Of a stretch of 64,000 nt of DNA, positions 36,733 through 45,865 are shown piece by piece. The position numbers and the translations under genes are program-made. The stretch's first letter is position 1; each line of letters begins with the position of its first letter. This DNA is from Martinezella lusitana (GTDB lineage: Bacteria > Pseudomonadota > Alphaproteobacteria > Rhizobiales > Rhizobiaceae). Where the stretch lies: positions 1 to 64,000 of the forward strand of contig NZ_WUEY01000002.1 of the NCBI RefSeq assembly GCF_010668395.1, in the 5' to 3' direction. A model generated the notes under the pieces. It was given only the letters and a program-made list of their open reading frames with translations, was not told where the DNA came from and searched no databases.

Positions 36733-37701
36733 TTACTGTTCCGCGAGCAAGCCGCGCAGTTCCGGCAGCCGGTCATTCACCAGCCAGCCATAATAATTCT
36801 CTTCCGGCAATTTTTTCTCGCCGGCCGCATCCGCCGCCTGCCGTAGGGCAAGCGCCCGCCGACGCGGCTGCCCGACATTGTAGAGCGTCGCCGTCAGGCC
36901 GGGATTGTCGGTGATATCGAAGCCCTGGGCGCGATAGGCGTCGATCGCGTCCCTGACGATCGCCGCGATATAGATCACGCTTCGATCGGGATCCATGATG
37001 TCACGATAGATCGCCTGAGGGTCGTCGACGGACAGTTTCGGCAAGCCGCTGGTGGCGTGCACGAGATCGGTAACTTCGAGCGCCGTCAACGGGCTGATCT
37101 GGCCAAGACCAAAAGTTTGCCCTGCGAAGAAAGGTTGGAAGAAGGCGCGCTGGAACGTCATGTTTTCATAGGTGACGCCATCGACGACCTTGCCGCGAAA
37201 ACTGCCGTCCCAGGTTTCGTCGCGGCATTCCCACAATTGCGCGCTGCCGGTGAACGCATCGCAATGGGCGAATTCCGGCCTCTTGACGAAGGACTGGACA
37301 GTCACGTCCTTGTAGCTGAACTTGAAATCGGACTGCGAATAGGCAAGGGCCTTGACGTAGTAGGACTTCACCCTGTTCACGATCGTAATGTTATAGGTGT
37401 GTTCGCCGACAAGGGCGCCGACGATATGGATAGGGTCGATCTGGTAGGCTTGCGCCGCTTTCCTGATCGAGGCCATCAGATCCTTGTCGTCGCGAAGCAC
37501 GCCGACGATCTTCTGGTATTTTTCCTCATAGGTCGTGTTGAACGCTTTGGCCCGAAGTACCGAGGTGTTGGGTATGGGAGGCTGGCTGCTGTTGCGATTG
37601 CCCGCAGGCACGCGCACGAGTTCGTGCGCGAAGGAGGCGCTCGTCAGGAGCGATATGATGAGCAGACCGAGTGCCGGGATCCTCGACAGGCGTGTTCGCA
37701 T
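36733..37701 (-). CDS. DUF1402 family exported protein
   Basis: About 322 residues with a signal peptide (MRTRLSRIPALGLLIISLLTSASFA). The body recalls the DUF1402 family, common in Rhizobiales and of unknown function. It has a lysozyme-like feel (helical, with IHIVGALVGEHTYN and FGLGQISPLTALEV, the latter resembling the GLGQI turn of lytic transglycosylases), including a glutamate in GEH that could be catalytic. I start it at the ATG at 37701 rather than the TTG at 37719. Converges with the GT29-like gene. A role in peptidoglycan turnover is speculation. Confidence 0.75.
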   Translation of the reverse strand: MRTRLSRIPALGLLIISLLTSASFAHELVRVPAGNRNSSQPPIPNTSVLRAKAFNTTYEEKYQKIVGVLRDDKDLMASIRKAAQAYQIDPIHIVGALVGEHTYNITIVNRVKSYYVKALAYSQSDFKFSYKDVTVQSFVKRPEFAHCDAFTGSAQLWECRDETWDGSFRGKVVDGVTYENMTFQRAFFQPFFAGQTFGLGQISPLTALEVTDLVHATSGLPKLSVDDPQAIYRDIMDPDRSVIYIAAIVRDAIDAYRAQGFDITDNPGLTATLYNVGQPRRRALALRQAADAAGEKKLPEENYYGWLVNDRLPELRGLLAEQ

Positions 37702-37893
37702 TCGCAAAGTAACTCTCAAAAATGTTCCCGGGCCCGAGGACGATCTTCATACGCGATCGGCATGCGAAGGCAAGGATCAGTCCTTCTGCCGGCGCGCGAA
37801 TCACAATAAACTTTCCGTAAGTCGGCTTCCGGCTGCAAAGCGGGTAACGGTATTGTTGCGACGGCTTGCAGGCTGCCGCTCAGCTTTTCGGGG

Positions 37894-38235
37894 ATGCCAG
37901 TGAAACATCTCATGATGGCAGGAAGTATCCTGCTTGCGGCCGCGCCGGGCGAGGCAATTCCGACGATGGCCGACGTGCCGGATCTGGCAAAAGCGGCGGT
38001 CGCCCGACGGATAGATGTGCCAGCCTCCGCGATCCATATTCTGAGCGCCAGGCCCAGCGAACGAATGCCCGGCTTCGTCGTGTGCGGCCGGGTTGAAGAC
38101 TCAACCGGCAACGAAGGCGACGACACCGGTGGCGGCCAGCGCTTCTTCGTCGTCATACCGGGGGATTTCGCCATCCTGGATCAGGACGGCAAGGCGCTCG
38201 TCGATACCTACTGGTCCGCCAATCATTGCGGGTGA
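37894..38235 (+). CDS. Small exported protein of unknown function
   Basis: The 113-residue product has a short hydrophobic start (LMMAGSILLAAAPGEA) that fits a signal peptide. A compact domain follows with two cysteines (FVVCGRVED and the last-but-one residue) that could form a disulfide. An alternative GTG start lies at 37900. The 3' end overlaps the end of the convergent cysteine-protease gene by 13 bases. I do not recognise the family. Its neighbours on both sides are also exported proteins. Confidence 0.55.
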   Translation: MPVKHLMMAGSILLAAAPGEAIPTMADVPDLAKAAVARRIDVPASAIHILSARPSERMPGFVVCGRVEDSTGNEGDDTGGGQRFFVVIPGDFAILDQDGKALVDTYWSANHCG

Positions 38236-38897
38236 GCGGCCAGCGCCTTGCTGATCATCGCAAGTTCCTCGGGCGTGCGTCCCGATTCGAGCCGGACCCA
38301 GTTGTTCGGGTCGTCGGCCGATTGGCGCTTGATGAAGGTATACCCTGTCGCGTCCCACGTCTTGATCGTATCGGTGAGATTGTCGAGGATCAGATCGCCG
38401 TCGTCGGTGCGCGCCATCAGCACCAGATGCCCTTCGTTGTGCGTGTCCAGAACGACCGTCAGCAGCAGCGCCGATCGCGGCCATCCCGCTTCGACGAGCA
38501 GCTTCTTCTTCAGCAGGACATAGTCGTTGCAGTTGCCGCCGCCATCGTCGGGATAGGTCCACCAGTTGATGATGCCGAGCTTGTAGATGCCGTAATGGTC
38601 GTTGTCGCCAATGCCCTGGATCTCATGATTGACCAGGCTGTCGATCTGTTGCAGCTGCGTCCTGCGGTCGCTGTCGAGAGCGACGGATGCATTGCTCTTC
38701 TCGCCGAACGTGCATTCGGCAGGTTGGGCTTTGCAGAAGCCGGTCCAGCCGACAGGCGCGCTCGCATCGGCCACGACGCGGGCGAACTGGTGCGGGCGTG
38801 CGGCATTGGCATCCGCGGTCGGCTTTGCGGTCGTCACCGTCGAAAACAACAGGCTTGCACCAAAGAGAAGGCTTGCCGTGACCAGGAATGAACGCAT
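38223..38897 (-). CDS. Bacterial transglutaminase-like cysteine proteinase (BTLCP)
   Basis: About 224 residues. A signal peptide (MRSFLVTASLLFGASLLFSTVTTA) precedes a transglutaminase-like core with the cysteine in GGGNCNDYVLLK, the histidine in NEGHLVLMA and the aspartate in LILDNL. The order fits the catalytic triad of BTLCP/LapG-like proteins. Such enzymes act in the periplasm; LapG cleaves surface adhesins under c-di-GMP control. No LapD or adhesin gene is adjacent, so that role is not shown here. GGAG lies seven bases upstream of the ATG at 38897. Confidence 0.85.
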   Translation of the reverse strand: MRSFLVTASLLFGASLLFSTVTTAKPTADANAARPHQFARVVADASAPVGWTGFCKAQPAECTFGEKSNASVALDSDRRTQLQQIDSLVNHEIQGIGDNDHYGIYKLGIINWWTYPDDGGGNCNDYVLLKKKLLVEAGWPRSALLLTVVLDTHNEGHLVLMARTDDGDLILDNLTDTIKTWDATGYTFIKRQSADDPNNWVRLESGRTPEELAMISKALAAHPQ

Positions 38898-39190
38898 ACT
38901 CGGCTCCATGAACTGGGCTCATGAAATCCGATGCGGTCAAATTTATTCGGAAAAAGATCGTTCGCATTTTAGCGAACTGACGCCTGCAGCCGCCACGCCG
39001 GTTGCCGGCTGGCGATCGGGCACGGAATTTATGATTTCCCGTTCGTTACGAAGGTGGCTTTGCGTGAAAAAGATATGCTATTTCATCGACATATCGCCCT
39101 AGCGAAAGCCCATCCGACACGTTTATGATTTGTTTGTCTTAAATGCGAATCTCCGCCGGACGGCGGCCAGGAAACAGCTCGGGGGGCTTA

Positions 39191-41662
39191 ATGATCGACG
39201 ATATTCTCGACCGAATGACGCTTGAGGAGCAGGTTTCGCTGCTCTCTGGCGCCGATTTCTGGACGACGGCGCCGATCGAGCGTCTCGGAGTGCCGAAGAT
39301 CAAGGTCACGGACGGACCGAACGGCGCGCGGGGTGCCGGCTCGCTGGTCGCGGGCGTCAACGCCGCCTGCTTTCCCGTCGCCATCGCGCTCGGTGCGACG
39401 TGGAATCCTGCACTTGTCGAACGCATGGGGGTGGCACTGGCAGGCCAGGCCAAGAGCAAGGGCGCATCCGTGCTGCTGGCGCCGACGGTCAATATTCATC
39501 GTTCCGGCCTGAACGGCCGTAATTTCGAATGCTATTCGGAAGATCCCGTGCTGACGGCCGCGCTTGCGGTTGCCTATATCCAGGGCGTGCAAGGCCAGGG
39601 CATTGCCGCCACGATCAAGCATTTCGCCGGCAATGAGTCCGAGATCGAGCGCCAGACGATGTCGTCTGATATCGGCGAGCGGGCGCTTCGCGAAATCTAT
39701 CTGCCGCCGTTCGAGCAGGCCGTGAAGAAGGCCGGCGTGATGGCGGTCATGTCCTCCTACAACCGCCTGAACGGCACCTATACGAGCGAGCATCCGTGGT
39801 TGCTCACGAAGGTTCTGCGTGAGGAATGGGGTTTCGACGGTATCGTCATGTCCGATTGGTTCGGCTCTCATTCGACGGCTGCAAGCGTCAATGCCGGGCT
39901 CGATCTGGAAATGCCGGGTCCGACGCGCGACCGCGGCGAAAAGCTCGTGGCAGCGGTGCGCAGCGGCGATGTCAAGCCGGAGATCGTGCGGGAAGCCGCG
40001 CGCCGCATTCTGGCGTTGATCGAGCGCGTCGGCGCATTCGAGAAAGCGCCGGATCTGAGTGAACACGCGCTGGATCTGCCGGATGACCGCGCCCTGATCC
40101 GTCAGCTCGGTGCCGAAGGCGCGGTACTGCTGAAGAACGACGGCATATTGCCGCTCGCGAAGGCAGGGCTCGGGCATGTCGCGGTCATCGGGCCGAATGC
40201 GGCGGAGGCCCGCGTCATGGGTGGCGGCAGCGCCCAGATTGCCGCGCATTACAGGATCAGCCCGCTTGAGGGTATTCGTCAGGCACTGTCCAATGCGAAC
40301 AGCATTCACCATGCGGTGGGCTGCCGCAACAATCGGCTGGTCAATGTCTTTTCCGGCGAGATCCGTGTCGAGTATTTCTCAGGCCGCGACCTTGCCGGTC
40401 CCGCGGTGGTCGCCGAGGCGGCAAGCAAGGGCGAGTTCTTCTGGTTCGACCTGCCGTCCCTGGAGCTCGATCCGAACGATTTTTCCGCCCGCATTTCCGC
40501 TTCCTACAGCCCGGCGGAAAGCGGCGAGCATGTCTTCGGCATGACCAATGCGGGTCTCGCCAGGCTCTATGTTGACGGCGAGCTGGTCGTGAACGGCTAT
40601 GACGGCTGGACGCGGGGCGACAACTATTTTGGCACGGCCAATGTCGAGCAGCGGCAGTCCGTCCATCTGGAGGCCGGCCAGCGCTATCAGGTGGTCGTCG
40701 AATATTGCTCTTCGGCAACGAGCGAGGAAGGGATCAACCTGACGGCGGTGCGCTTCGGCGTGGAAAAGCCGCTCGGCGAAGACGCTATGCTGGACGCTGT
40801 TGAAAGGGCTGAGAATGCCGATGTCGTCCTGCTCTTTGTCGGTCGTGACGGCGAGTGGGACACCGAGGGCCTCGATCTTCCCGATATGCGTCTGCCCGGC
40901 CGGCAGGAGGAACTGATCGAACGGGTGGCGGCAGTCAATGCCAATGTCATCGTGGTGCTGCAGACAGGCGGCCCGGTCGAGATGCCCTGGCTCGACAAGG
41001 TCCGGGCCGTATTGCAGATGTGGTATCCCGGCCAGGAATTGGGTCACGCCGTTGCGGATGTGCTCTTCGGCGATGTCGAGCCTGGCGGTCGTTTGCCCCA
41101 GACTTTTCCGAAGCGCCTGTCGGACAATTCCGCCATGACCGGCGATCCTCACGTCTATCCGGGCAAGGATGGGCATGTGCGCTATGACGAAGGCGTTTTC
41201 GTCGGCTACCGTCATCATGATGCGCACGGTATCGAACCCTTGTTTCCCTTTGGGTTTGGGCTCGGCTACACGCACTTTTCCTGGGGCGAGGCAAAGGCAT
41301 CGTCAACGAAGATGGAAGCGGATGGGATGACCATCACCGTCGATGTCACCAATATCGGCGACAAGTCGGGTTCGGAGCTCGTGCAGCTGTATGTGCGGCC
41401 GCTCGCTTCCACGATCGAGCGGCCGGAGAAGGAGCTGCGTGCTTTTGCGAAGCTTCGCCTGGAGCCGGGCGAAACCGGTACGGCATCGCTGGTGGTGCGG
41501 CCCCGCGATCTCAGCTATTTCGATGACGCGACGAAGACGTTTCGCGCTGCGGCCGGTCGCTACGAGCTTCTCGCCGCGGCCAACGCCGCCGACATTCGCT
41601 CCGTGGTGACGATCGAGCTGGCAAACGACTGGACCGGCGAGCTGTCTGATCGTTCGATTTGA
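39191..41662 (+). CDS. GH3 beta-glucosidase with PA14 domain
   Basis: The 823-residue protein is a family 3 glycoside hydrolase. The N-terminal barrel has KVTDGPNGARG and the nucleophile aspartate in GIVMSDWFGSHST. A PA14 carbohydrate-binding insert lies near residues 390-530, around EYFSGRDL to YCSSATSEEG. The second alpha/beta domain (LFVGRDGEWDTEGLDL) and a fibronectin-III-like C-terminal domain follow. There is no signal peptide, so it acts in the cytoplasm on imported beta-glucosides or related oligosaccharides. I use the ATG at 39191 because a GGGGGG tract precedes it; an ATG at 39143 is also in frame. No sugar transporter is adjacent. Confidence 0.92.
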   Translation: MIDDILDRMTLEEQVSLLSGADFWTTAPIERLGVPKIKVTDGPNGARGAGSLVAGVNAACFPVAIALGATWNPALVERMGVALAGQAKSKGASVLLAPTVNIHRSGLNGRNFECYSEDPVLTAALAVAYIQGVQGQGIAATIKHFAGNESEIERQTMSSDIGERALREIYLPPFEQAVKKAGVMAVMSSYNRLNGTYTSEHPWLLTKVLREEWGFDGIVMSDWFGSHSTAASVNAGLDLEMPGPTRDRGEKLVAAVRSGDVKPEIVREAARRILALIERVGAFEKAPDLSEHALDLPDDRALIRQLGAEGAVLLKNDGILPLAKAGLGHVAVIGPNAAEARVMGGGSAQIAAHYRISPLEGIRQALSNANSIHHAVGCRNNRLVNVFSGEIRVEYFSGRDLAGPAVVAEAASKGEFFWFDLPSLELDPNDFSARISASYSPAESGEHVFGMTNAGLARLYVDGELVVNGYDGWTRGDNYFGTANVEQRQSVHLEAGQRYQVVVEYCSSATSEEGINLTAVRFGVEKPLGEDAMLDAVERAENADVVLLFVGRDGEWDTEGLDLPDMRLPGRQEELIERVAAVNANVIVVLQTGGPVEMPWLDKVRAVLQMWYPGQELGHAVADVLFGDVEPGGRLPQTFPKRLSDNSAMTGDPHVYPGKDGHVRYDEGVFVGYRHHDAHGIEPLFPFGFGLGYTHFSWGEAKASSTKMEADGMTITVDVTNIGDKSGSELVQLYVRPLASTIERPEKELRAFAKLRLEPGETGTASLVVRPRDLSYFDDATKTFRAAAGRYELLAAANAADIRSVVTIELANDWTGELSDRSI

Positions 41663-41864
41663 TCTTCCGAGCCCGGCGCAAGGGCGTCGGGGAATTGACG
41701 ATGGGTCGCAATGACATGCGGCCCAGGATCGCTTCTTACCGTGTCACCGTACTCGAGATATCCGCAGAGCCTTTCCGCTTTTCTTCGAATCGCGAAAACG
41801 TTCTATCCTTTACTTTTACGCAATTCCGGACGGAAAACCGCTACGCACTTTTCCTGGAATAACT

Positions 41865-43940
41865 CTAGCGCCGGCGCATGCGTTGCGGCGGTACACGCCC
41901 GGAAAACGATGCCTCTTCGTCTCCATTCGCGGCCTCCACCTGAAAGATCTGTTCGACCGGCTTCGGGCGGCCGAGGAAGAATCCCTGGGCCTCGTCGCAA
42001 CCTTCGACACGAAGAATTTCCAGCTGATGATCGGTTTCAACGCCTTCGGCAAGAACCGGTATGTCGAGGCTCTTGCCAAGCGTGAGCACGGCACGCACGA
42101 TCGCCTTGGCCTGGATGCTCTGATCCACCTCGCTCATGAAGGACCGATCAAGCTTGATTTTGTCGAACGGGAACGAGCGCAGCGTATCCAGCGAGGAATA
42201 GCCGGTGCCGAAATCATCGATCGCGATTGTCACGCCAAGCGCCCGGATCTGCCGCAGCACATGCAGGGTGCGGCTCTTGTCGGCGATGATGGTGGACTCG
42301 GTAATTTCCAGCTCCAACCGCGCCGGAGGCAGGCCTGTTTCGAGAAGGATCGCGTGGACAAGCTTGGCAAGGTCGGCATGGGCGAACTGCACCGGCGAGA
42401 GATTGACGGCGATCTTGTAGGGCGCGTCCCATGACGCCGCCTCGCGGCAGGCGGTCCGCAGCACCCACTCGCCGATGACGAGGATCGTACCGCTCTCTTC
42501 CGCGATGGGGATGAATTCCGATGGCGGCACGGCGCCGCGTTCGGGATGATGCCAGCGGACCAGCACCTCATAGCCGCAGATTTCGCCGGTACTGACGGAG
42601 GTTTGCACCTGGTAGTGCAGGTCGAGCTGCTCCAGTTCGACGGCGCGGCGCAGGTCCTGTGCAAGCATGTGGCGGGCGCGGGCCGCCTCATCCATTTTCG
42701 ATTCATAGAAGCAGACGGCGCGGCCGACATCGGCTTTGGCGCGATACATGGCAAGATCGGCATTGCTGACCAGGCGCTCCTGATCGATCCCGTCGTCGGG
42801 ATAGACGGCGACGCCGATGCTTGCTCCGGTTACGGTCTCGAAATCGTCGATGCGGATGGGTTCGAACAGAACCTTTTCCAGGCGGGCGACAAAATCCAGA
42901 AGCTCGTTCTGGCTCCTGAACCGCTTGGCTGCCGCGAACTCGTCGCCGCCGACGCGTGCGACGAATTCGCCATCCTTGACGAGACGCGCGAGGCGGCGGC
43001 CGATGGCTTTGAGGGCCTGGTCCCCTGCCTTGTGGCCGCGTAGATCGTTGATTTCCTTGAAACGGTCGAGGTCGATGCCAATGACCGCGAGCTTCACGCC
43101 GTCCTCCTCGGCGTGTTCCATTTCATTCTGCAGATAGTCGGCGAAGCTGCTGCGATTGGGCAAGCCCGTCAGCAGGTCGTTGAGCGCCATATGCTGGAGC
43201 TTCTGAATGGATTCGCGCGAGGCGCGCTCATCTATCATGTAGCTCGCAACGCCGGTGCCGATCATGAGCAACCCGCCGCCTGCAACCGCAACGGCCATGG
43301 CCTCCATTGCATAGGGGTCGGCAAGGTTTGCGCCGGTTATCAGCGGCGTGACCGAGACGGCAGTCATCGCGGTGAAATGAAGGGAAACCACGGCAAGCAC
43401 GAACAGGACAAGCCCGGCGATGCCGGCGAAGCGCCAGGGTCGGCGGATCGCCTGATGGAGCGCAAGCGCCGCGAACGTTACCGAAAGCAGGACGGAGGCG
43501 ACGACATAGCCTTTGTTCCACTCGACGATGCCGTCGACATGGTAGGCCATCATGCCGGTGTAATGCATGAGGGTGACGGCCAGGCCGACGATCGCACCGC
43601 CGAATTCCGGAGCGACGCGCGGCAAGCGCGACAGCGTGACTGCAAAGCCCCCGGCACAGCCGAAGACGGCCAGCAGAAATGAAGCCATGGTGAGGATCGG
43701 ATCGAAGGTCACGGGTGCGGCGACCTCATATGCCAGCATGGCAATGAAATGTGTGCACCAGATCGAAGACCCGGCGGCGACTGCCGTCAGAAAGACCCAG
43801 CCGCTGCGTTGAAGGTCATGCGTGCTCTCGGCGCGCCGCAGCAGGTTGAGTGTGATCCAACCACCGCTGATACAGACAAACGCCGCAAGAAGAACGAGCC
43901 ACAGATTATGTTCCGTGAGGATGCAGGAGAGAACGCGCAC
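41865..43940 (-). CDS. MHYT-GGDEF-EAL c-di-GMP signalling protein
   Basis: The 691-residue inner-membrane protein starts at GTG. The N-terminal MHYT sensor has about seven membrane helices with the diagnostic repeats CTHFIAML, MHYTGMMAY and LHFTAMTAV. A GGDEF cyclase domain follows with an intact ARVGGDEFA active site. The EAL phosphodiesterase domain reads YEVLVRWHHPE, an EVL variant of EAL, and later DDFGTGYSSL. Both domains could be active, or one could regulate the other. Because BcsA in this window carries PilZ, the protein could affect cellulose, but no link is visible. It converges with the GH3 gene. Confidence 0.92.
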   Translation of the reverse strand: MRVLSCILTEHNLWLVLLAAFVCISGGWITLNLLRRAESTHDLQRSGWVFLTAVAAGSSIWCTHFIAMLAYEVAAPVTFDPILTMASFLLAVFGCAGGFAVTLSRLPRVAPEFGGAIVGLAVTLMHYTGMMAYHVDGIVEWNKGYVVASVLLSVTFAALALHQAIRRPWRFAGIAGLVLFVLAVVSLHFTAMTAVSVTPLITGANLADPYAMEAMAVAVAGGGLLMIGTGVASYMIDERASRESIQKLQHMALNDLLTGLPNRSSFADYLQNEMEHAEEDGVKLAVIGIDLDRFKEINDLRGHKAGDQALKAIGRRLARLVKDGEFVARVGGDEFAAAKRFRSQNELLDFVARLEKVLFEPIRIDDFETVTGASIGVAVYPDDGIDQERLVSNADLAMYRAKADVGRAVCFYESKMDEAARARHMLAQDLRRAVELEQLDLHYQVQTSVSTGEICGYEVLVRWHHPERGAVPPSEFIPIAEESGTILVIGEWVLRTACREAASWDAPYKIAVNLSPVQFAHADLAKLVHAILLETGLPPARLELEITESTIIADKSRTLHVLRQIRALGVTIAIDDFGTGYSSLDTLRSFPFDKIKLDRSFMSEVDQSIQAKAIVRAVLTLGKSLDIPVLAEGVETDHQLEILRVEGCDEAQGFFLGRPKPVEQIFQVEAANGDEEASFSGRVPPQRMRRR

Positions 43941-44401
43941 GCAAAAATCCCAACTCTGGTCACCAGGGGCGAGGGCACTTCCGACCGTGGCTTTCGCGCC
44001 TGTAATGGATGGCCTTGCTTTCGCGGGTAAACATTAAAAATCGGGTAAAGACAGTTTGGGCATGGCTGTGAGCGCTGCTTATCTCAGGCAGCCGTGATCG
44101 GGTGCTGAAACGTTGGCCGCATCTTCTTTTTCAGAAAAACGTCGATTCGGGCGCAAATGAAGTTAATTTCAGGACAAATTCGGGGTCGATTTTCATTCGC
44201 CGGCTTCTGGTGCCCGTGACTATATTTTCGACTGTTGGTAAATTTTCCACCAACATCGATAATATAAAATGGAATCATATCTATTATCGGAATTTCAACA
44301 GTTATATTGGACAATATTATATAAGTATATTTGAAAGAAATCACTCTTTCAATGCGCGAATGATTTGGAAACGCAACTAGAATCATAGGAAGAGCTTGCT
44401 C
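43941..44401. other. AT-rich intergenic region upstream of the TadG-like gene
   Basis: About 460 bases; 44130-44390 is much more AT-rich than the surrounding genome. It contains the dyad GTTGGT (44234-44239) / ACCAAC (44249-44254). Frames open on both strands here have poor composition and no convincing ribosome binding site, so I call no gene. It may be a promoter or silencer region for the downstream gene or a remnant of acquired DNA. Confidence 0.5.
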
Positions 44402-45730
44402 GTGAAGAGAGTCTGGGGCCATCGGCTGACGCTGGTTGTTTTGCATAAGCTTTCGCGAAAATTGCTTGGGGACAGGTCGGGCAATTTTGCGGTGACGACC
44501 GCCGTGGTTGCCGTTCCATTGATCGCGATGGGTGGCCTGGCGCTCGATGTCACCAATGCAATGCTCGTCAGAACGGAATTGCAGAATGCCGCCGATGCGG
44601 CCGCCGTCGGGGCAATCGCCGATTCCTCCCCGGCAGTCGCAGCCGCCATGACCATGACGAACGACGGAACGGTTACGATCGGTCAGGACGACGCCAACAA
44701 GCTCTTCCTAAGCCAGGCGTCCAACGATCTTCAGAACATACCGGTCAACGTCAATGTCGCGGTGACACGCACGGGAAATATCGTCTCATCGACAGTCAAT
44801 TTTTCCGCCAACGTTCCGACCACGCTCAGTCAGGTCATCGGGAAGACATCCATTCCCGTCAGCGGCTCGGCCTCCGCCCAGTATCAGACGGCAACATTCA
44901 TGGATTTTTACATGTTGCTGGACAACACGCCTTCGATGGGGGTCGGTGCGACGGCGACCGATATCCAGACGATGGTGTCGCATACGTCCGATAGCTGTGC
45001 GTTTGCATGCCACAATCTCGATACGACGAACAACTACTACAATCTGGCGAAGAGCCTGGGAGTGACGACCCGTATCGACGTTGTCCGGCAGGCAACGCAA
45101 AAGCTGACCGATACGGCGGCGGCAAATCGCGTCACGTCGGATCAATACCGCATGGCCGTTTACACCTTCGGCACGCAGGCGGAGAATGCCGGTCTCACCA
45201 GCGTATCGCCGCTTCTGTCCGATATGTCGCAGGTCAAGAATGCCACAAGCGCCGTCGACCTGATGACGATCCCCTATCAGGGCTACAACAATGACCAGAC
45301 GACCAGCTTCGACACGATGCTGACGCAACTTGCGCCGATCGTCGGGACAGGCGGCGGCGGGACGACCAGCTCCGATCGCCAGAAGATCCTTTTTCTCGTT
45401 ACGGACGGCGTCGGCGACAGCTACAAGCCCAATACCTGTACCAAGCCGACAACCAGCGGCCGCTGCCAGGAGCCGCTCGACATCTCCTTCTGTCAGCCGC
45501 TGAAGAACCAGAACGTCAAGATCGCCATCCTGTACACGACCTATCTGCCCCTGCCGACAAATGGTTGGTACAACCAATGGATCGCGCCCTTCCAATCGCA
45601 GATCGGAACGGATCTGCAGAATTGCGCGTCACCCGGTCTCTACTTCGAAGTCAGCCCGACTGAGGGTATCTCCGACGCGATGAACGCCCTGTTCCTGAAG
45701 GTCATTCGCACGCCGCGGATCACAAGCTGA
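44402..45730 (+). CDS. TadG-like pilus assembly protein with von Willebrand A domain
   Basis: The product of about 442 residues begins with a basic tail and one TadE/TadG-type membrane segment (GNFAVTTAVVAVPLIAMGGLALDVTNAMLV in part). The von Willebrand factor A fold follows, with a variant MIDAS (LLDNTPSM, DxTxS in place of DxSxS). Cysteines in the C-terminal half may form extracytoplasmic disulfides. TadG proteins belong to the Flp/Tad tight-adherence pilus, but no other tad gene is nearby, so this is an orphan. GTG at 44402 is chosen because AGGAAGAG lies seven bases upstream. A hairpin follows the gene. Confidence 0.8.
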   Translation: MKRVWGHRLTLVVLHKLSRKLLGDRSGNFAVTTAVVAVPLIAMGGLALDVTNAMLVRTELQNAADAAAVGAIADSSPAVAAAMTMTNDGTVTIGQDDANKLFLSQASNDLQNIPVNVNVAVTRTGNIVSSTVNFSANVPTTLSQVIGKTSIPVSGSASAQYQTATFMDFYMLLDNTPSMGVGATATDIQTMVSHTSDSCAFACHNLDTTNNYYNLAKSLGVTTRIDVVRQATQKLTDTAAANRVTSDQYRMAVYTFGTQAENAGLTSVSPLLSDMSQVKNATSAVDLMTIPYQGYNNDQTTSFDTMLTQLAPIVGTGGGGTTSSDRQKILFLVTDGVGDSYKPNTCTKPTTSGRCQEPLDISFCQPLKNQNVKIAILYTTYLPLPTNGWYNQWIAPFQSQIGTDLQNCASPGLYFEVSPTEGISDAMNALFLKVIRTPRITS

Positions 45731-45753
45731 CGGTATGTCGCCGCGGTGGCATG

Positions 45754-45781
45754 GTCATCGGCCTTGAGCCGGGCCGATGAC
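45754..45781. terminator. Hairpin after the TadG-like gene
   Basis: GTCATCGGCC (45754-45763) and GGCCGATGAC (45772-45781) form a perfect 10-bp stem with an eight-base loop, 24 bases past the stop codon. No T run follows. It lies between convergent genes, so a terminator or mRNA end-stabilising function is plausible. Confidence 0.4.
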
Positions 45782-45865
45782 GGATTCGGGAGTACCGAGG
45801 ATCGTCGTTTCGATGACTGTATCGTCCCGCTGCCAGTAAAAGGGCGGAGCGGGGACAAATAGCAC

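Noticed and set aside
44084..44446. Two overlapping frames on opposite strands in the AT-rich region (about 120 and 92 codons)
   Set aside because: No ribosome binding sites, unusual composition and no recognisable content; more likely chance frames in AT-rich DNA.
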